Assembly: GCA_016793265.1 (NCBI GenBank)
Contig: JAEUHT010000090.1
Location: 1-36,757 of the forward strand
Direction: 5' to 3'
DNA from: Planctomycetota bacterium
GTDB taxonomy: Bacteria; Planctomycetota; UBA1135; UBA2386
Length of the DNA stretch: 36,757 bases
Of this stretch, positions 1 through 8,403 are shown piece after piece. Position numbers and translations under genes: made by a program. The first letter of the stretch is position 1; every line of letters starts with the position of its first letter. The notes under the pieces are model-generated. The model saw nothing but the letters and a program-made list of their open reading frames with translations. It had not been told where the DNA came from and did no database searches.

Positions 1-84
1 CTCGGCGTCAGCGAGCGCACCGTGAAGAGCGAATGGGCGTTCGCCCGGGCCTGGCTCGCCCGGTCGTTGCAGCAGGAGGAGTGA
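1..84 (+). CDS. ECF-type RNA polymerase sigma factor, C-terminal end only
   Basis: Reading from base 1 in frame 1 gives 27 residues ending in a TGA at 82-84. The fragment reads LGVSERTVKSEWAFARAWL, which is the recognition part of the helix-turn-helix in sigma-70 region 4; the FARAWL ending is typical of the large ECF-like sigma family common in planctomycetes. The rest of the gene lies outside the window, so promoter specificity and any partner cannot be judged. It does not overlap the next gene, which starts 130 bases downstream behind a possible terminator hairpin. Confidence 0.8.
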   Translation, partial: LGVSERTVKSEWAFARAWLARSLQQEE

Positions 85-108
85 GGGGAGCAGGCGGTCG
101 TTCGGTCG

Positions 109-126
109 TTCCAGGGCGGCCTGGAA
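109..126. terminator. Possible terminator hairpin after the sigma-factor gene
   Basis: A 7-bp stem (109-115 with 120-126) closes a 4-base GCGG loop 25 bases after the stop codon. A second smaller hairpin with a GGAA tetraloop follows at 132-145. There is no T-run, so intrinsic termination is only a suggestion. Confidence 0.3.
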
Positions 127-214
127 GCCGGGCACCGGAAGGTGCGGATTTTCTGGGTCTGGCCTGCCCCGGGTCCGGCGACCCGTCGCTCGGAGGTCAC
201 CCCACGAGGAACCC

Positions 215-1150
215 ATGCCCACCCTTCGCACGACCCTGGCCCTGACCGTAGCACTCGCCACAGCCCTGACCGCCCCCCTCGCCCAGCAGCCCGCCGCGAA
301 GTGGTCTCCAGACCTGCTGGCGGAGGCCGCCGAACGCACCGTGGGCGCCGAACCGGTCGCCTTGCCTCAGCCCGGGGGGGAGCTGCCGACGCGCTACGAA
401 GTGCGCCTCGTCGCCAGCCGGACGAAGGGCACGGGCTCGTTGGCGGTCACCGTGCGCGACGCCGCTGGACAGACCCTGCGCCTGTTCGCCGAAGGCACCA
501 CGAGCCAGACGAAGGTCACCCTCCACTGGATCGTCGACGACGGCCGCATCGAAGCCGGCACCGGCACGACCCTCACCAAGGCCAGCAACCCCGAACGCGA
601 CCAGGCAGGCGAACAGGCTGGCGACCCGGCGAGCGACGCCTCGGCGACCCCGTGGACGGTGCGCGCCAGCGGCGCCGAGTTCCGCCTCGACGGCCTGCGC
701 TGGCGCGACGCGCCGGCGAGCCAGAAGAAGGCCACGGTGGCAGAGCAACCGCAACGCAACCCCGCCAAGGCGAAGCCCGACCTGATGCAGCGGCTGGCAC
801 AACGCCAACGTTGGACCGGCACCATCGACTCCGACCGCGGCAAGCCGCAGGACTGCACGCTGGTGATCCTCGAGCAGAGCGCGACGAAGCTCGTGTTCCG
901 CCTCGACAACGAACGCGGCGGGCGGTTCCGGTTCGAGTGCACGATCGAGAACGGCAAGCCGAAGGTGACCCGGGTCGTGCACACCAAGAACGCCAGCGGC
1001 GGTGCCCTCGCGGTGATCGGCGACGAGAAGGGACAGGGTCGCCTGGTCGGCGATCGCTTCGAACTCGACTACTCGTTCGTTTGCCGGATCAGCGGCCGCA
1101 AGAACACTGCCACCGGCCGCATCACCATCGACCTGCCGCCGCTGCGCTGA
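215..1150 (+). CDS. Secreted protein of unknown function
   Basis: This is a 311-residue protein starting at an ATG with a purine-rich GAGGA five bases upstream (206-210). Residues 1-24 form a classic signal peptide (a short basic start, an Ala/Leu/Thr-rich core and an Ala-rich cleavage region), so it is exported. Residues 25-180 look beta-rich with a charged, low-complexity insert around 125-140. Residues 195-311 form a second beta-rich module beginning WTGTIDSDRGK and ending in a GRITIDLPP strand. I recognise no family or catalytic motif. The next gene starts 45 bases downstream on the same strand, so the two may be co-transcribed. Confidence 0.75.
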   Translation: MPTLRTTLALTVALATALTAPLAQQPAAKWSPDLLAEAAERTVGAEPVALPQPGGELPTRYEVRLVASRTKGTGSLAVTVRDAAGQTLRLFAEGTTSQTKVTLHWIVDDGRIEAGTGTTLTKASNPERDQAGEQAGDPASDASATPWTVRASGAEFRLDGLRWRDAPASQKKATVAEQPQRNPAKAKPDLMQRLAQRQRWTGTIDSDRGKPQDCTLVILEQSATKLVFRLDNERGGRFRFECTIENGKPKVTRVVHTKNASGGALAVIGDEKGQGRLVGDRFELDYSFVCRISGRKNTATGRITIDLPPLR

Positions 1151-1195
1151 TCCCCCCACTGCCCCCCGCCGCCACTTTGCGTAGGCTTCCCGCGC

Positions 1196-2632
1196 ATGCC
1201 CCTCGCCCCCTCCTGGACCCACCTGCTGGCCGCCGCGCTGGGCGCCAGCCTGGCGTTCGGCGCCAACATCCTGATGGCCGAGCCGGTCAAGCCGCCGCTC
1301 GGCCTCACCTCGAACGCCGCCCGCGAAGAGGCCTCGCCCCGCGGCGACGCGGCGCGCGAGGGCCAGGCGAACGCGCCCGACGACACGCGCACCGACGGAC
1401 GGCAAGCCGATCCGCAGAAGCCGGAGGTCGCAGCCACATCCGCCGCCCCGTCGCCGGCCGACCTGGCGCTGCTGGAGTTCCTGCTCGCGGAGTTCGAGAC
1501 CCAGCACAAGCGCGGTCTGTTGCGCCTCTACTTCGGCAGCCGCCTGCCCGAGCTCGCCGAGTTCCTGCTGCGGGTGTGGTTGACGCAGGGTGAGCTCGAC
1601 AGCGCTTGGCGCCTGCTGGCGCACGCCGACCCGCAGCTCGACGAGATCAATCCCGAGTACCGCATCGTCATCGCCCGCGCGCTGCGCGACGCGAAGAGCC
1701 CGCACGCCGTCGATGCCTACCAGCTGATCCTGCGCCGCAACGGTGGCGACACCAGCATCCTGGTCGAGCTCGCCGAGTTCGACCTGGCGGCGGCGCTGGC
1801 GAGCCTCGACCAGCACGCCCAGAGCCACCCTGGGGACGACGCGACCGAGAACGAAGTGCGCCAGAACCGCGTGCGCGCCCTGTTCGCCGGCCGGCAGACC
1901 AAGGCCGCCCTCGCCGAGCTCGAGCGCCTGCTCGCTGGCGGCGAGTTGCCGAGCGACCTGCTGCAGCGCCTGCAGGAACACGCTCCCGAGCGCGCCGTCA
2001 CGGTGCTGCGGCAGCGGCTGGCCAAGGCCACCGATCCGGACGAGGTCCTCAACCTCCGCGTCACCCTGCTCGACACGATGCGCAAGGCCGGCGACACCAA
2101 GGCGGCCCGCGCCGAACTCGACGCGTTGATGCTCGAGCGCCCCGACGACCTCAACCTGCTGTCGCGGCTCGGCGAGTTCGACGCGGCGCTGGCCGAGTCG
2201 AGGTGGCGTGAACGCATGGCGCTGGACCCGAACGTGGCGAACACGCTCGGCCTCGCCGAGCAGCTGGAGCGGCTCGGGCGGCGCGAAGAAGCGGAAGCGC
2301 TGACCTGGGACGTGTTCGTGCGCAACCCTGCCGACTCCGGTCCCCGCTACCGCCTGCTGGCCGGCGGGTCGTTGCCGATGGCCGAACGTGTGCTCGCCCA
2401 CCTCGACAGCCTGCCGACGCCCCCCGGCGACCTGGACGAGACGCTCGGCGACCTCGGCGACCTGTTCTGGGAGAACGGCCAGCGCGATCGGGCTCTGGCG
2501 ATGTGGCGCCGCGCGCAGACGCTGGATCCCGGTGACAGCGAGTGGTCGAGCAACCTCGCCAACATCGCCGCCGGCAAGGACCCGCGCGCCGAGGGTTCGG
2601 CGGACGATTGGTGGCGCTCCCGCGACTGGTGA
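1196..2632 (+). CDS. Membrane-anchored or secreted tetratricopeptide-repeat protein
   Basis: The product has 478 residues. Residues 8-28 are a hydrophobic N-terminal segment (uncleaved anchor or signal peptide). Residues 30-85 are a charged Ala/Pro/Asp-rich linker. From about residue 90 to the end the protein is a continuous run of amphipathic helices with the Ala/Leu/Arg pattern of tetratricopeptide repeats. The last repeat is the clearest, with GDLFWENGQRDRALAMWRRA followed by LDPGDSEWSSNLA. TPR proteins are scaffolds; no enzyme domain is present. The following gene is convergent. Confidence 0.75.
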   Translation: MPLAPSWTHLLAAALGASLAFGANILMAEPVKPPLGLTSNAAREEASPRGDAAREGQANAPDDTRTDGRQADPQKPEVAATSAAPSPADLALLEFLLAEFETQHKRGLLRLYFGSRLPELAEFLLRVWLTQGELDSAWRLLAHADPQLDEINPEYRIVIARALRDAKSPHAVDAYQLILRRNGGDTSILVELAEFDLAAALASLDQHAQSHPGDDATENEVRQNRVRALFAGRQTKAALAELERLLAGGELPSDLLQRLQEHAPERAVTVLRQRLAKATDPDEVLNLRVTLLDTMRKAGDTKAARAELDALMLERPDDLNLLSRLGEFDAALAESRWRERMALDPNVANTLGLAEQLERLGRREEAEALTWDVFVRNPADSGPRYRLLAGGSLPMAERVLAHLDSLPTPPGDLDETLGDLGDLFWENGQRDRALAMWRRAQTLDPGDSEWSSNLANIAAGKDPRAEGSADDWWRSRDW

Positions 2633-2680
2633 ACGGGGGCACGCGCGGGTGCCTCGCCGACCGCGCCCGCTCGGCGACGA

Positions 2681-2707
2681 GCGCCGCCTGGCCGCCGCCG
2701 GCGGCGC
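2681..2707. terminator. Possible bidirectional hairpin between convergent genes
   Basis: An 8-bp GC-only stem (2681-2688 with 2700-2707) lies in the 78-base gap between the TPR gene and the convergent flavin transferase gene. It has no T-run and the region is very GC-rich, so chance pairing is possible. Confidence 0.25.
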
Positions 2708-2710
2708 CCG

Positions 2711-3781
2711 CTAGCGCGGCTCCGGCGGCCAGTCGAACTCGGTGGCGACGAGTCGGCCACGCTCGTCGACGGCCAGCAGCAGCGCCCCTTGTGCGCCGAG
2801 CGCGCGCAGCGCCGGCCACTGCGCGCGCACGCCCGCTTCGCCGAGCACGAGGCAAGCCGTGCCGAGGGCGTCCGCGACCGACCCGCGTCGCGCCAGGATC
2901 GACGCACTGACGACCCGATGCGGCGCGTTGTGCCCGGTGCGCGGATCGAACACGTGGTGCACCACGTCGCCGTCGAGCACCAGCGCGTTGCGGTAGTCGC
3001 CGCTGGTGCACAACGAGCGATCGAGCAGCTCGACGATCCGGGTCGGCGCCTGGCCACCGAACGCGTCCGAACGTGGGTCGACGACGCCGATCCGCCACGG
3101 CTGCCCCGGCCCCTTCTCGCCGTGGCACAGCACCTCGCCGGTGACATCGAGGTAGAAGCCGGATACGCCGAGCGCCACGAGCCGCGCAGCGATCGCATCG
3201 CACGCCGCACCGGCGACGAGCCCGTCGAGGTCGAGCTCGACGTCGGCGCGCTGCTTGCACAGCATGCCGTCGCGCACCGCCACCGCTCGATGGTCGACGC
3301 GCGCCTTGGCCGCGGCGAGCGCCGCCGGGTCGATCGGCCGGCTCGTTCGCTTCGCGTCTCGATACAGCACGCTGAGCGGCCGCACGGTCGGGTCGAACGC
3401 GCCTTCCGTCGCCACCGCGAACCGCAGTGCTTCGTCGAGCACGGCGGCGAACCGCGGCGACAGCGGCAGCGGTGCCGTGCTGCGGTGCGCGTTGACCCGC
3501 GCGATCTCGCTGTCCGGGCGCCACTGGCTGAACGCGAGGTCGATGGCCGCGAGTTCCTCTTCGACCGCGGCTCGCACCGTGGCCAGCGGCGTGTCGCCGA
3601 CGAACTTCACCTGGTAGGTCGAGCCCATCGTCAGGCCGGCGAACTCGTGCACGACCGGCTCCTTGGCGTCCTGCGTCGGTCCCTTGGCCTCGGGCACGAC
3701 CGGCTCGGAGCAACCGGCCAGCAACAAGAAGGACAGGGGCCAGGCGGCCGACGAACGTCGCGTTGACACAGGGCGGAGCAT
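2711..3781 (-). CDS. apbE: FAD:protein FMN transferase (ApbE family), lipoprotein
   Basis: ApbE enzymes move FMN from FAD onto a Thr/Ser of exported flavoprotein domains such as NqrB and NqrC. The 356-residue product has a lipoprotein signal ending LLLAGC (lipid cysteine 24), so it should act on the outer face of the membrane. Family motifs seen are the TMGSTYQV start (51-58), FDPTVRPLS (129-137), HVFDPRTG (276-283) and ADALGTA (303-309), whose Asp304 and Thr308 fit the metal-binding pair. The usual GGIAKG loop is altered: here it reads DLDGLVAGAACD (184-195), without the lysine, and the usual GG[DN] after it is TGE (214-216). The gene lies 57 bases downstream of the GT-C gene on the same strand, and 3.4 kb from the nqr operon that it probably serves. 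Confidence 0.9.
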   Translation of the reverse strand: MLRPVSTRRSSAAWPLSFLLLAGCSEPVVPEAKGPTQDAKEPVVHEFAGLTMGSTYQVKFVGDTPLATVRAAVEEELAAIDLAFSQWRPDSEIARVNAHRSTAPLPLSPRFAAVLDEALRFAVATEGAFDPTVRPLSVLYRDAKRTSRPIDPAALAAAKARVDHRAVAVRDGMLCKQRADVELDLDGLVAGAACDAIAARLVALGVSGFYLDVTGEVLCHGEKGPGQPWRIGVVDPRSDAFGGQAPTRIVELLDRSLCTSGDYRNALVLDGDVVHHVFDPRTGHNAPHRVVSASILARRGSVADALGTACLVLGEAGVRAQWPALRALGAQGALLLAVDERGRLVATEFDWPPEPR

Positions 3782-3838
3782 GCTAGCCGACCCGCAGCGC
3801 CCGATCGCCTCGCCCGCTCGCCTCGCGCGGCGCGCCGC

Positions 3839-5425
3839 TCACGGGGTGACGACGACCCCATCCGGCAGCGTCGCGGCCATCCGTTCCAGCGCTTGCTGCC
3901 AGTGCGCCCGGTCGCGCGGATCGACCGCGAAGAACGCCACGGTGCTCCCCCAGAACGGCTCCACCACCCGCCAGCGGGCGAGCCTGGGCCACTCCGGCGG
4001 CAACTGCCCGGGGAACCAGTCCTCGTAGACGACGGCCAGCGAGATGCCGCGCCGCGTCGTGAGTTCGCGCACGAACGCCGCGTCGAACGTGCCAGCCCGC
4101 CGCGCCCGAGCGACCTCGGTGTCGGCGAGGCCGACCAGGTCGAGCACCGGCGCGTTCGCCAACAGGGCGACCGCACCGATGTCGTTGACTGCGACCGGCC
4201 GCCCGTTCCCGTGCTCGGCGAGGAAGCGCCCGAGCTGCACGTTCTGCCGGTAGGTGTGCGCACTGGCCCGCGGCAGGTCGACGAACGCCCGCACGGCCCG
4301 CGGCACCATCACGCCCGTGGTCGCCACCAGCAGGGCGCCGAGCACCCGGCGAGCGGCCGGGCCACACGCAGCGCTGACCGTGGGAACGACCGGCACGGCG
4401 AACACCACCGCCGCCGCGATCAGGTAGGCCTCGTAGCGATAGAACCAGCCGAGTCGGGCCCATTGCACGTGCAGCAGCACGGCGACGAGCACGACCACCA
4501 GGTTGCCGAGCACCGCCGCGTTCGCTCGGCCGCGGCCGAGCCCGAACAGGGTCGCCAGCGTGGCGACCAGCAACCCGATGTGGCCGCGCCGCAGCAGCGC
4601 GCGCAGACCGGTGAGCCAGCCGTGCTGGACCGGATCGATGCCGGGGATCGGCACGCGCCCACCTTTCAGCACGATCGAGTTCGGCAGCAGGAAGCCGCCG
4701 TGCCGCAGCGACACGACCCCGAGCAGGAGCCAGGCGAGGCTGGCGGCGAACCCCGCCAGCAGGGCCATGCCGACGGAGCGTCGCCAGGCGAGCCAGCCGA
4801 GTGCCACCACCAGCAGGAAGGCACTCTCGAGCCGCACCGCCCCGAACGCCGCCGCCACGACCAACAGGCCGACCCGTTCGGCGCGACCGGTGGCCGGACC
4901 GAAGCGCTGCAGCCGCTCCAGCAGCACGACCGCGAGCCAGGCGTGCAGCGTGTGCTCCATGCCCGAGTTGGCCAGCGTCGGCAGCGGCACGAGCAGCACG
5001 AGGGCCACCAGCGCCAGCAGCCTGCCGTTCGCCGAGAGCCCCGCACGTCGCCAGAGCCGATCGGCGGCGGCCACCAGCAGCAGGGCCGCACTCGTGGCGA
5101 GCCCGAGCGGCAACCAGACGCACGACCCGAGCACCCACCAACCACACGCCAGCAGCACGAGCCACAGCGGCGACGACGACGCCGACGCGAACGCGTGCTC
5201 GGTGATGCCGAGCCCGCCGGTCTCGGCGAGCGTGCGGGCCATCGCCAGGTGGATGTAGGCGTCGTCGAGCGGATAGGCGAAGGCGCTGCCGTTGGCGTGC
5301 CAGGCCAGGGCCAGTTGCAGCAACTGACAGCCGAGCAGCAGGGCGACCGCGACCACGAGCGGCCACATGGCCCTCCGCTGCTCGAGCGGGCCGCAGGGCG
5401 CAGGATTCGGCGTCTGGTCGGGCAT
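3839..5425 (-). CDS. GT-C-type membrane glycosyltransferase-like protein
   Basis: The product is a polytopic membrane protein of 528 residues with roughly ten hydrophobic segments between residues 20 and 390, and a soluble C-terminal part. Residues 52-64 (PLDDAYIHLAMAR) carry the acidic DD pair found in the first outer loop of GT-C sugar transferases that use polyprenyl-linked donors. The C-terminal part has the NDIGAVALL and LDLVGLAD motifs that recur in bacterial membrane proteins of this kind. The reading frame stays open upstream to 5725, but that extension is Arg/Ala-rich with no hydrophobic character. I therefore chose the ATG at 5425; an ATG at 5371 is the alternative. Donor and acceptor are unknown. 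Confidence 0.75.
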   Translation of the reverse strand: MPDQTPNPAPCGPLEQRRAMWPLVVAVALLLGCQLLQLALAWHANGSAFAYPLDDAYIHLAMARTLAETGGLGITEHAFASASSSPLWLVLLACGWWVLGSCVWLPLGLATSAALLLVAAADRLWRRAGLSANGRLLALVALVLLVPLPTLANSGMEHTLHAWLAVVLLERLQRFGPATGRAERVGLLVVAAAFGAVRLESAFLLVVALGWLAWRRSVGMALLAGFAASLAWLLLGVVSLRHGGFLLPNSIVLKGGRVPIPGIDPVQHGWLTGLRALLRRGHIGLLVATLATLFGLGRGRANAAVLGNLVVVLVAVLLHVQWARLGWFYRYEAYLIAAAVVFAVPVVPTVSAACGPAARRVLGALLVATTGVMVPRAVRAFVDLPRASAHTYRQNVQLGRFLAEHGNGRPVAVNDIGAVALLANAPVLDLVGLADTEVARARRAGTFDAAFVRELTTRRGISLAVVYEDWFPGQLPPEWPRLARWRVVEPFWGSTVAFFAVDPRDRAHWQQALERMAATLPDGVVVTP

Positions 5426-5606
5426 GCGAGCGCGTCGGCGAGTCCGGCCGCCACGGGCAGCGGGGCCGGGGCACAGGTTCCCAGCACCTGCCGTCGATCG
5501 CGGCAGACGGTAGGCGCGAGATCCCGGCGAATCCACGGCCGCAGCAGCGTGGACGGCGCCGGATGCTGCTGCACAATGCCGCCCGCGCGGTCGCCCGCGC
5601 GCCGCC

Positions 5607-6881
5607 ATGCGCTGGACCCTGCCACCCACCGCCCACGCCTTCTTCGCTCGCCACGGCGGGCGGGTCGTGTTCGCCGTGGTCTTCGTGGTCGCGACCGGGC
5701 TCGCCCTGAAGAACCTGCTCGGCACCTACGCCGACCTCGGCATCTACCTCGACGTCGCGCGCGAGTTCTCGTCCGGCGGTGCGAACATCTACCGCGATCG
5801 CCCGAACAGCGGGCCCTGGCTCTACCCGCACCTGGCGGTGCTGCCGTTCGCGCTGCTGCTGCAGGCCTTCGGGGACACCGGGGCGCGGATCGGCTGGTGC
5901 GTGCTGCTCGGTCTCGGCACGGCGTGGACGGTGCGCTCGGCGGCGCGCGCGGTGGCGCCGCTCGGCGGGCTCCGGCCGTGGCAGTGGTTCGTGTTCGCGG
6001 TGCTGTTCCAACGCTGCTTCGCGCAGAACCTGACGCATGGCCAGTTGAGCCTGTGGGTCGGCGCCTTCGCAGTCGCCGGAACGGCAGCGCTGGTGCAGGG
6101 CCGCGCCCGTGCGGCCGGGCTCTGGCTCGGCATCGCCGCCTCGCTGAAGTTGACGCCGGTGCTGTTCCTGGTGGCGTTGCCGCTGATGGGGCGATGGCGC
6201 GCCGCCGTGGCGATGGCGGGGACGATCGTGGTCGCGGTGCTGCTGGTGCCGTGGCCGTTCTGCGGCACCGACGAACACCTGCGCCACCTGCAGGACTTCG
6301 CCCACTCGGTGCAGCAGGCGGTGCTCACCCCCGAGCAGGCGACGATCACGCAGAGCTATGCCGGCCCGAGCGTGCGCGGCGCGCTCGACTACCTGCTGCA
6401 GCCGCGGCCGCTCGATGCGGAGGGACACCGGGTCAACCTGTTCGAGGTCGAGGACGCGACGCTGGCCACGGCGCGCCGGGTCTGGAGCGCCGTGTTGCTG
6501 GCGCTGCTCGGCAGTTGGTTCTGGCGAGCGCGACGGCTGCCCGATGCGGCACGCCTCTCGCACCAGGCGAGTGCCGTGGCGGTGACGCTGAGCCTGTTCG
6601 CGCCGCTGCTGCGGGTCTACCACCTGACCGCCGCCGTGGTGCCGTTCGTGCTGTTATGCACCGGACCAGGAACGGCGACCTCGAGGCACCGCTGGCGCGA
6701 CCCGCTGTGGTGCTCCGCCGCAGTCGTGCTGCTGCTGGCGATGACCCTGCGGCAGAAGAAGCTGCTCGGCGAGACGCTGTGGCGCGCGTTCGACGGCGGC
6801 GCGTTCCTGCACCTGGGACTGGTGCTGCTCGTCGTCTGGCTGGCGCGGCAAGCCGGGAAGCCGACCGCCGAACGCAGCTGA
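5607..6881 (+). CDS. GT87/DUF2029-like integral membrane glycosyltransferase
   Basis: The product has 424 residues and about ten to eleven membrane spans. After the first span it has LGTYADLGIYLDVAREF with the acidic residue expected in the first external loop. The order of YPHLAVLPFALLL, then NLTHGQLSLWVG, then SLKLTPVLFLVALPL follows the pattern of GT87 (mannosyltransferase-type, polyprenyl-phosphate-sugar using) proteins. It diverges from the GT-C gene at 3839-5425 across a 181-base gap that must hold both promoters, though I see no clear -35/-10 elements. The two neighbouring membrane glycosyltransferases suggest envelope glycan or glycolipid synthesis. Substrate is not predictable. Confidence 0.8.
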   Translation: MRWTLPPTAHAFFARHGGRVVFAVVFVVATGLALKNLLGTYADLGIYLDVAREFSSGGANIYRDRPNSGPWLYPHLAVLPFALLLQAFGDTGARIGWCVLLGLGTAWTVRSAARAVAPLGGLRPWQWFVFAVLFQRCFAQNLTHGQLSLWVGAFAVAGTAALVQGRARAAGLWLGIAASLKLTPVLFLVALPLMGRWRAAVAMAGTIVVAVLLVPWPFCGTDEHLRHLQDFAHSVQQAVLTPEQATITQSYAGPSVRGALDYLLQPRPLDAEGHRVNLFEVEDATLATARRVWSAVLLALLGSWFWRARRLPDAARLSHQASAVAVTLSLFAPLLRVYHLTAAVVPFVLLCTGPGTATSRHRWRDPLWCSAAVVLLLAMTLRQKKLLGETLWRAFDGGAFLHLGLVLLVVWLARQAGKPTAERS

Positions 6882-6890
6882 CGCGCGAGC

Positions 6891-7035
6891 CGCGCAGCGG
6901 CGCACTCGCGCAGGCGCAGCGGCCTGTTGCTCTCCCTCGCGTCGTAGCACCCCGCAGCCTGCGCGGGAAACTGTGTTCGACGACTTTCGGCGCGCGAGCT
7001 TCGCTTCGCGAAGCTCAGCCGCCGCAGTCGTCGCC
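6891..7035. repeat. Palindromic repeat element, copy 1
   Basis: This is the left copy of a two-copy direct repeat between the ends of the GT87 gene and nqrF. Its first 103 bases (6891-6993) match 7042-7144 with only three differences. Each copy contains two stem-loops: 6907-6915 pairs with 6957-6965, and 6975-6992 pairs imperfectly with about 7020-7033 around an apical 9-bp stem (6996-7004 with 7008-7016, loop TTC). The right arm repeats the last codons of nqrF with one change. Confidence 0.85.
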
Positions 7036-7041
7036 AAGCGC

Positions 7042-7186
7042 CGCGCAGCGGCGCACTCGCGCAGGCGTAGCGGCCTGCTGCTCTCCCTCGCGTCGTAGCA
7101 CCCCGCAGCCTGCGCGGGAAACTGTGTTCGACGACGTTCGGCGCAGAGCCGTGCGAAGCACGGCTCAGCCGCCGAAGTCGTCGAAC
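7042..7186. repeat. Palindromic repeat element, copy 2, overlapping the nqrF 3' end
   Basis: This is the right copy, offset 151 bases from copy 1. Its distal palindrome is stronger: 7126-7135 pairs with 7177-7186, 7137-7143 with 7170-7176, and the apex 7146-7154 with 7158-7166 around a GAA loop, for 26 base pairs in all. The apical stem has three base pairs different from copy 1, with both strands changed so pairing is kept. The right arm is the nqrF sequence encoding the last residues FDDFGG. Confidence 0.85.
7126..7186. terminator. Likely terminator-type hairpin at the convergent GT87/nqrF ends
   Basis: The long imperfect hairpin of repeat copy 2 spans the nqrF stop codon (7165-7167). Its position between convergent genes fits a bidirectional transcription stop or an mRNA 3'-end stabiliser. 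No T-run follows on either strand, which is common in GC-rich genomes but leaves the role unproven. Confidence 0.4.
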
Positions 7187-8397
7187 GCGATCATGTCCTT
7201 CTCGACGCCGAGGTCGCCGAGCATCTTCTGCACGGCGCTGTTCATCATCGGCGGGCCGCAGAGGTAGAACTCGATCTCGTCCACGTTCGGGTGGTTCTTC
7301 AGGTAGTTGTCGAACACCACCTGGTGGATGAAGCCCTTGAAGCCGGTCCAGTTGTCCTCCGGCTGCGGCTCCGACAGGGCGACGTGGTATTTGAAGTTCG
7401 GGAACTGCTTCTCGATCGCCTCGAACTCCTCGGTGTAGAACATCTCGCGCTTGCTGCGCGCGCCGTACCAGTAGGAGACCGTGCGCGTCGTCTTCTCCGT
7501 GTGGAACAGGTGGAAGATGTGGCTGCGCAACGGCGCCATGCCGGCACCACCGCCGATGTAGATCATCTCGCGGTTGGTCTTCTTGATGTGGAACTCGCCG
7601 TACGGGCCCGAGATCGTGACCTTGTCGCCCTTCTTGAGCGAGAACACGTAGCTCGAGCAGATGCCCGGCGGCAGGTGCATCTGCTTCGGCGGCGGCGTGG
7701 CGATGCGGATGTTCAGCATCACCATGTTGCCCTCGGCCGGGTGGTTGGCCATCGAGTAGGCGCGGAAGATCGGCGTCGGGTTGTTGGCGACGAGATCCCA
7801 CAGCTTGAACTTGTCCCAGTCGCCGCGGAACTGCGGGTCGACGTCGAAGTCCTTGTACTTGAGGTTGTGGTACTCGGGCACGTCGATCTGGATGTAGCCA
7901 CCCGACTCGAAGTGGATGACCTCACCCGGCGGCAGGTCCACCGCGAACTCCTTGATGAAGGTCGCGACGTTGCGATTGCTGCGCACGGTGCACTCCCACT
8001 TGCGGATGCCGAACACGGCGTCCGGCACCTTGACCTTCATCGGGCCGCGCACCTTGACCTGGCAGGCGAGGCGCCAGCCTTCCTTGGCCTCGGCGCGTTT
8101 GATGTGCGTCAACTCGCTCGGCAGGATGTCGCCGCCGCCTTCGAAGACCTGGCACTTGCACATCGCGCAGGAGCCTTTGCCGCCGCACGCGGACGGCAGG
8201 AAGATCTTCTGCGTGCTCAGCGACATCAGCAGGTTGCTGCCGACGTCGACCTCGGGCGACTTGCTCGGGTCGTCGTTGATGAGCAACTTGACCTTGCCCT
8301 TCTTGACGAGCTTCTTCTCGCAGAACATCAACACCGCCACCAGCAGCACGATGACCGCGGTGAGGGCGACGACGCCGGTCAGGATGGAGAGGAACAT
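7165..8397 (-). CDS. nqrF: Na+-translocating NADH:quinone oxidoreductase subunit F
   Basis: NqrF takes electrons from NADH through FAD to a 2Fe-2S centre at the start of the Nqr chain. The 410-residue product has an N-terminal membrane anchor (3-25) and a ferredoxin domain with cluster ligands Cys71, Cys77, Cys80 and Cys112 in CGGKGSCAMC and LACQ. It then has the FAD-binding FRAYSMANHP motif and an NADH domain with GGGAGMAPLRSH and YLCGPPMM. It ends in the conserved DDFGG. It is the last gene of the nqr operon, six bases after nqrE. No clear ribosome-binding site precedes its ATG, so translation is probably coupled. Its final codons form one arm of the repeat hairpin. Confidence 0.98.
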   Translation of the reverse strand: MFLSILTGVVALTAVIVLLVAVLMFCEKKLVKKGKVKLLINDDPSKSPEVDVGSNLLMSLSTQKIFLPSACGGKGSCAMCKCQVFEGGGDILPSELTHIKRAEAKEGWRLACQVKVRGPMKVKVPDAVFGIRKWECTVRSNRNVATFIKEFAVDLPPGEVIHFESGGYIQIDVPEYHNLKYKDFDVDPQFRGDWDKFKLWDLVANNPTPIFRAYSMANHPAEGNMVMLNIRIATPPPKQMHLPPGICSSYVFSLKKGDKVTISGPYGEFHIKKTNREMIYIGGGAGMAPLRSHIFHLFHTEKTTRTVSYWYGARSKREMFYTEEFEAIEKQFPNFKYHVALSEPQPEDNWTGFKGFIHQVVFDNYLKNHPNVDEIEFYLCGPPMMNSAVQKMLGDLGVEKDMIAFDDFGG

Positions 8398-8403
8398 GTG
8401 CGT

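Noticed and set aside
6891..7144. CRISPR array suggested by two spaced repeats
   Set aside because: Only two copies exist, each over 100 bases, with no short repeat-spacer pattern and no cas gene nearby.
3893..7267. An open frame of 1124 codons on the plus strand
   Set aside because: It runs antisense to the GT-C gene, out of frame through the GT87 gene and through the repeats. Its translation is Arg/Gln/His-rich with no hydrophobic pattern, as expected of a shadow in high-GC DNA.
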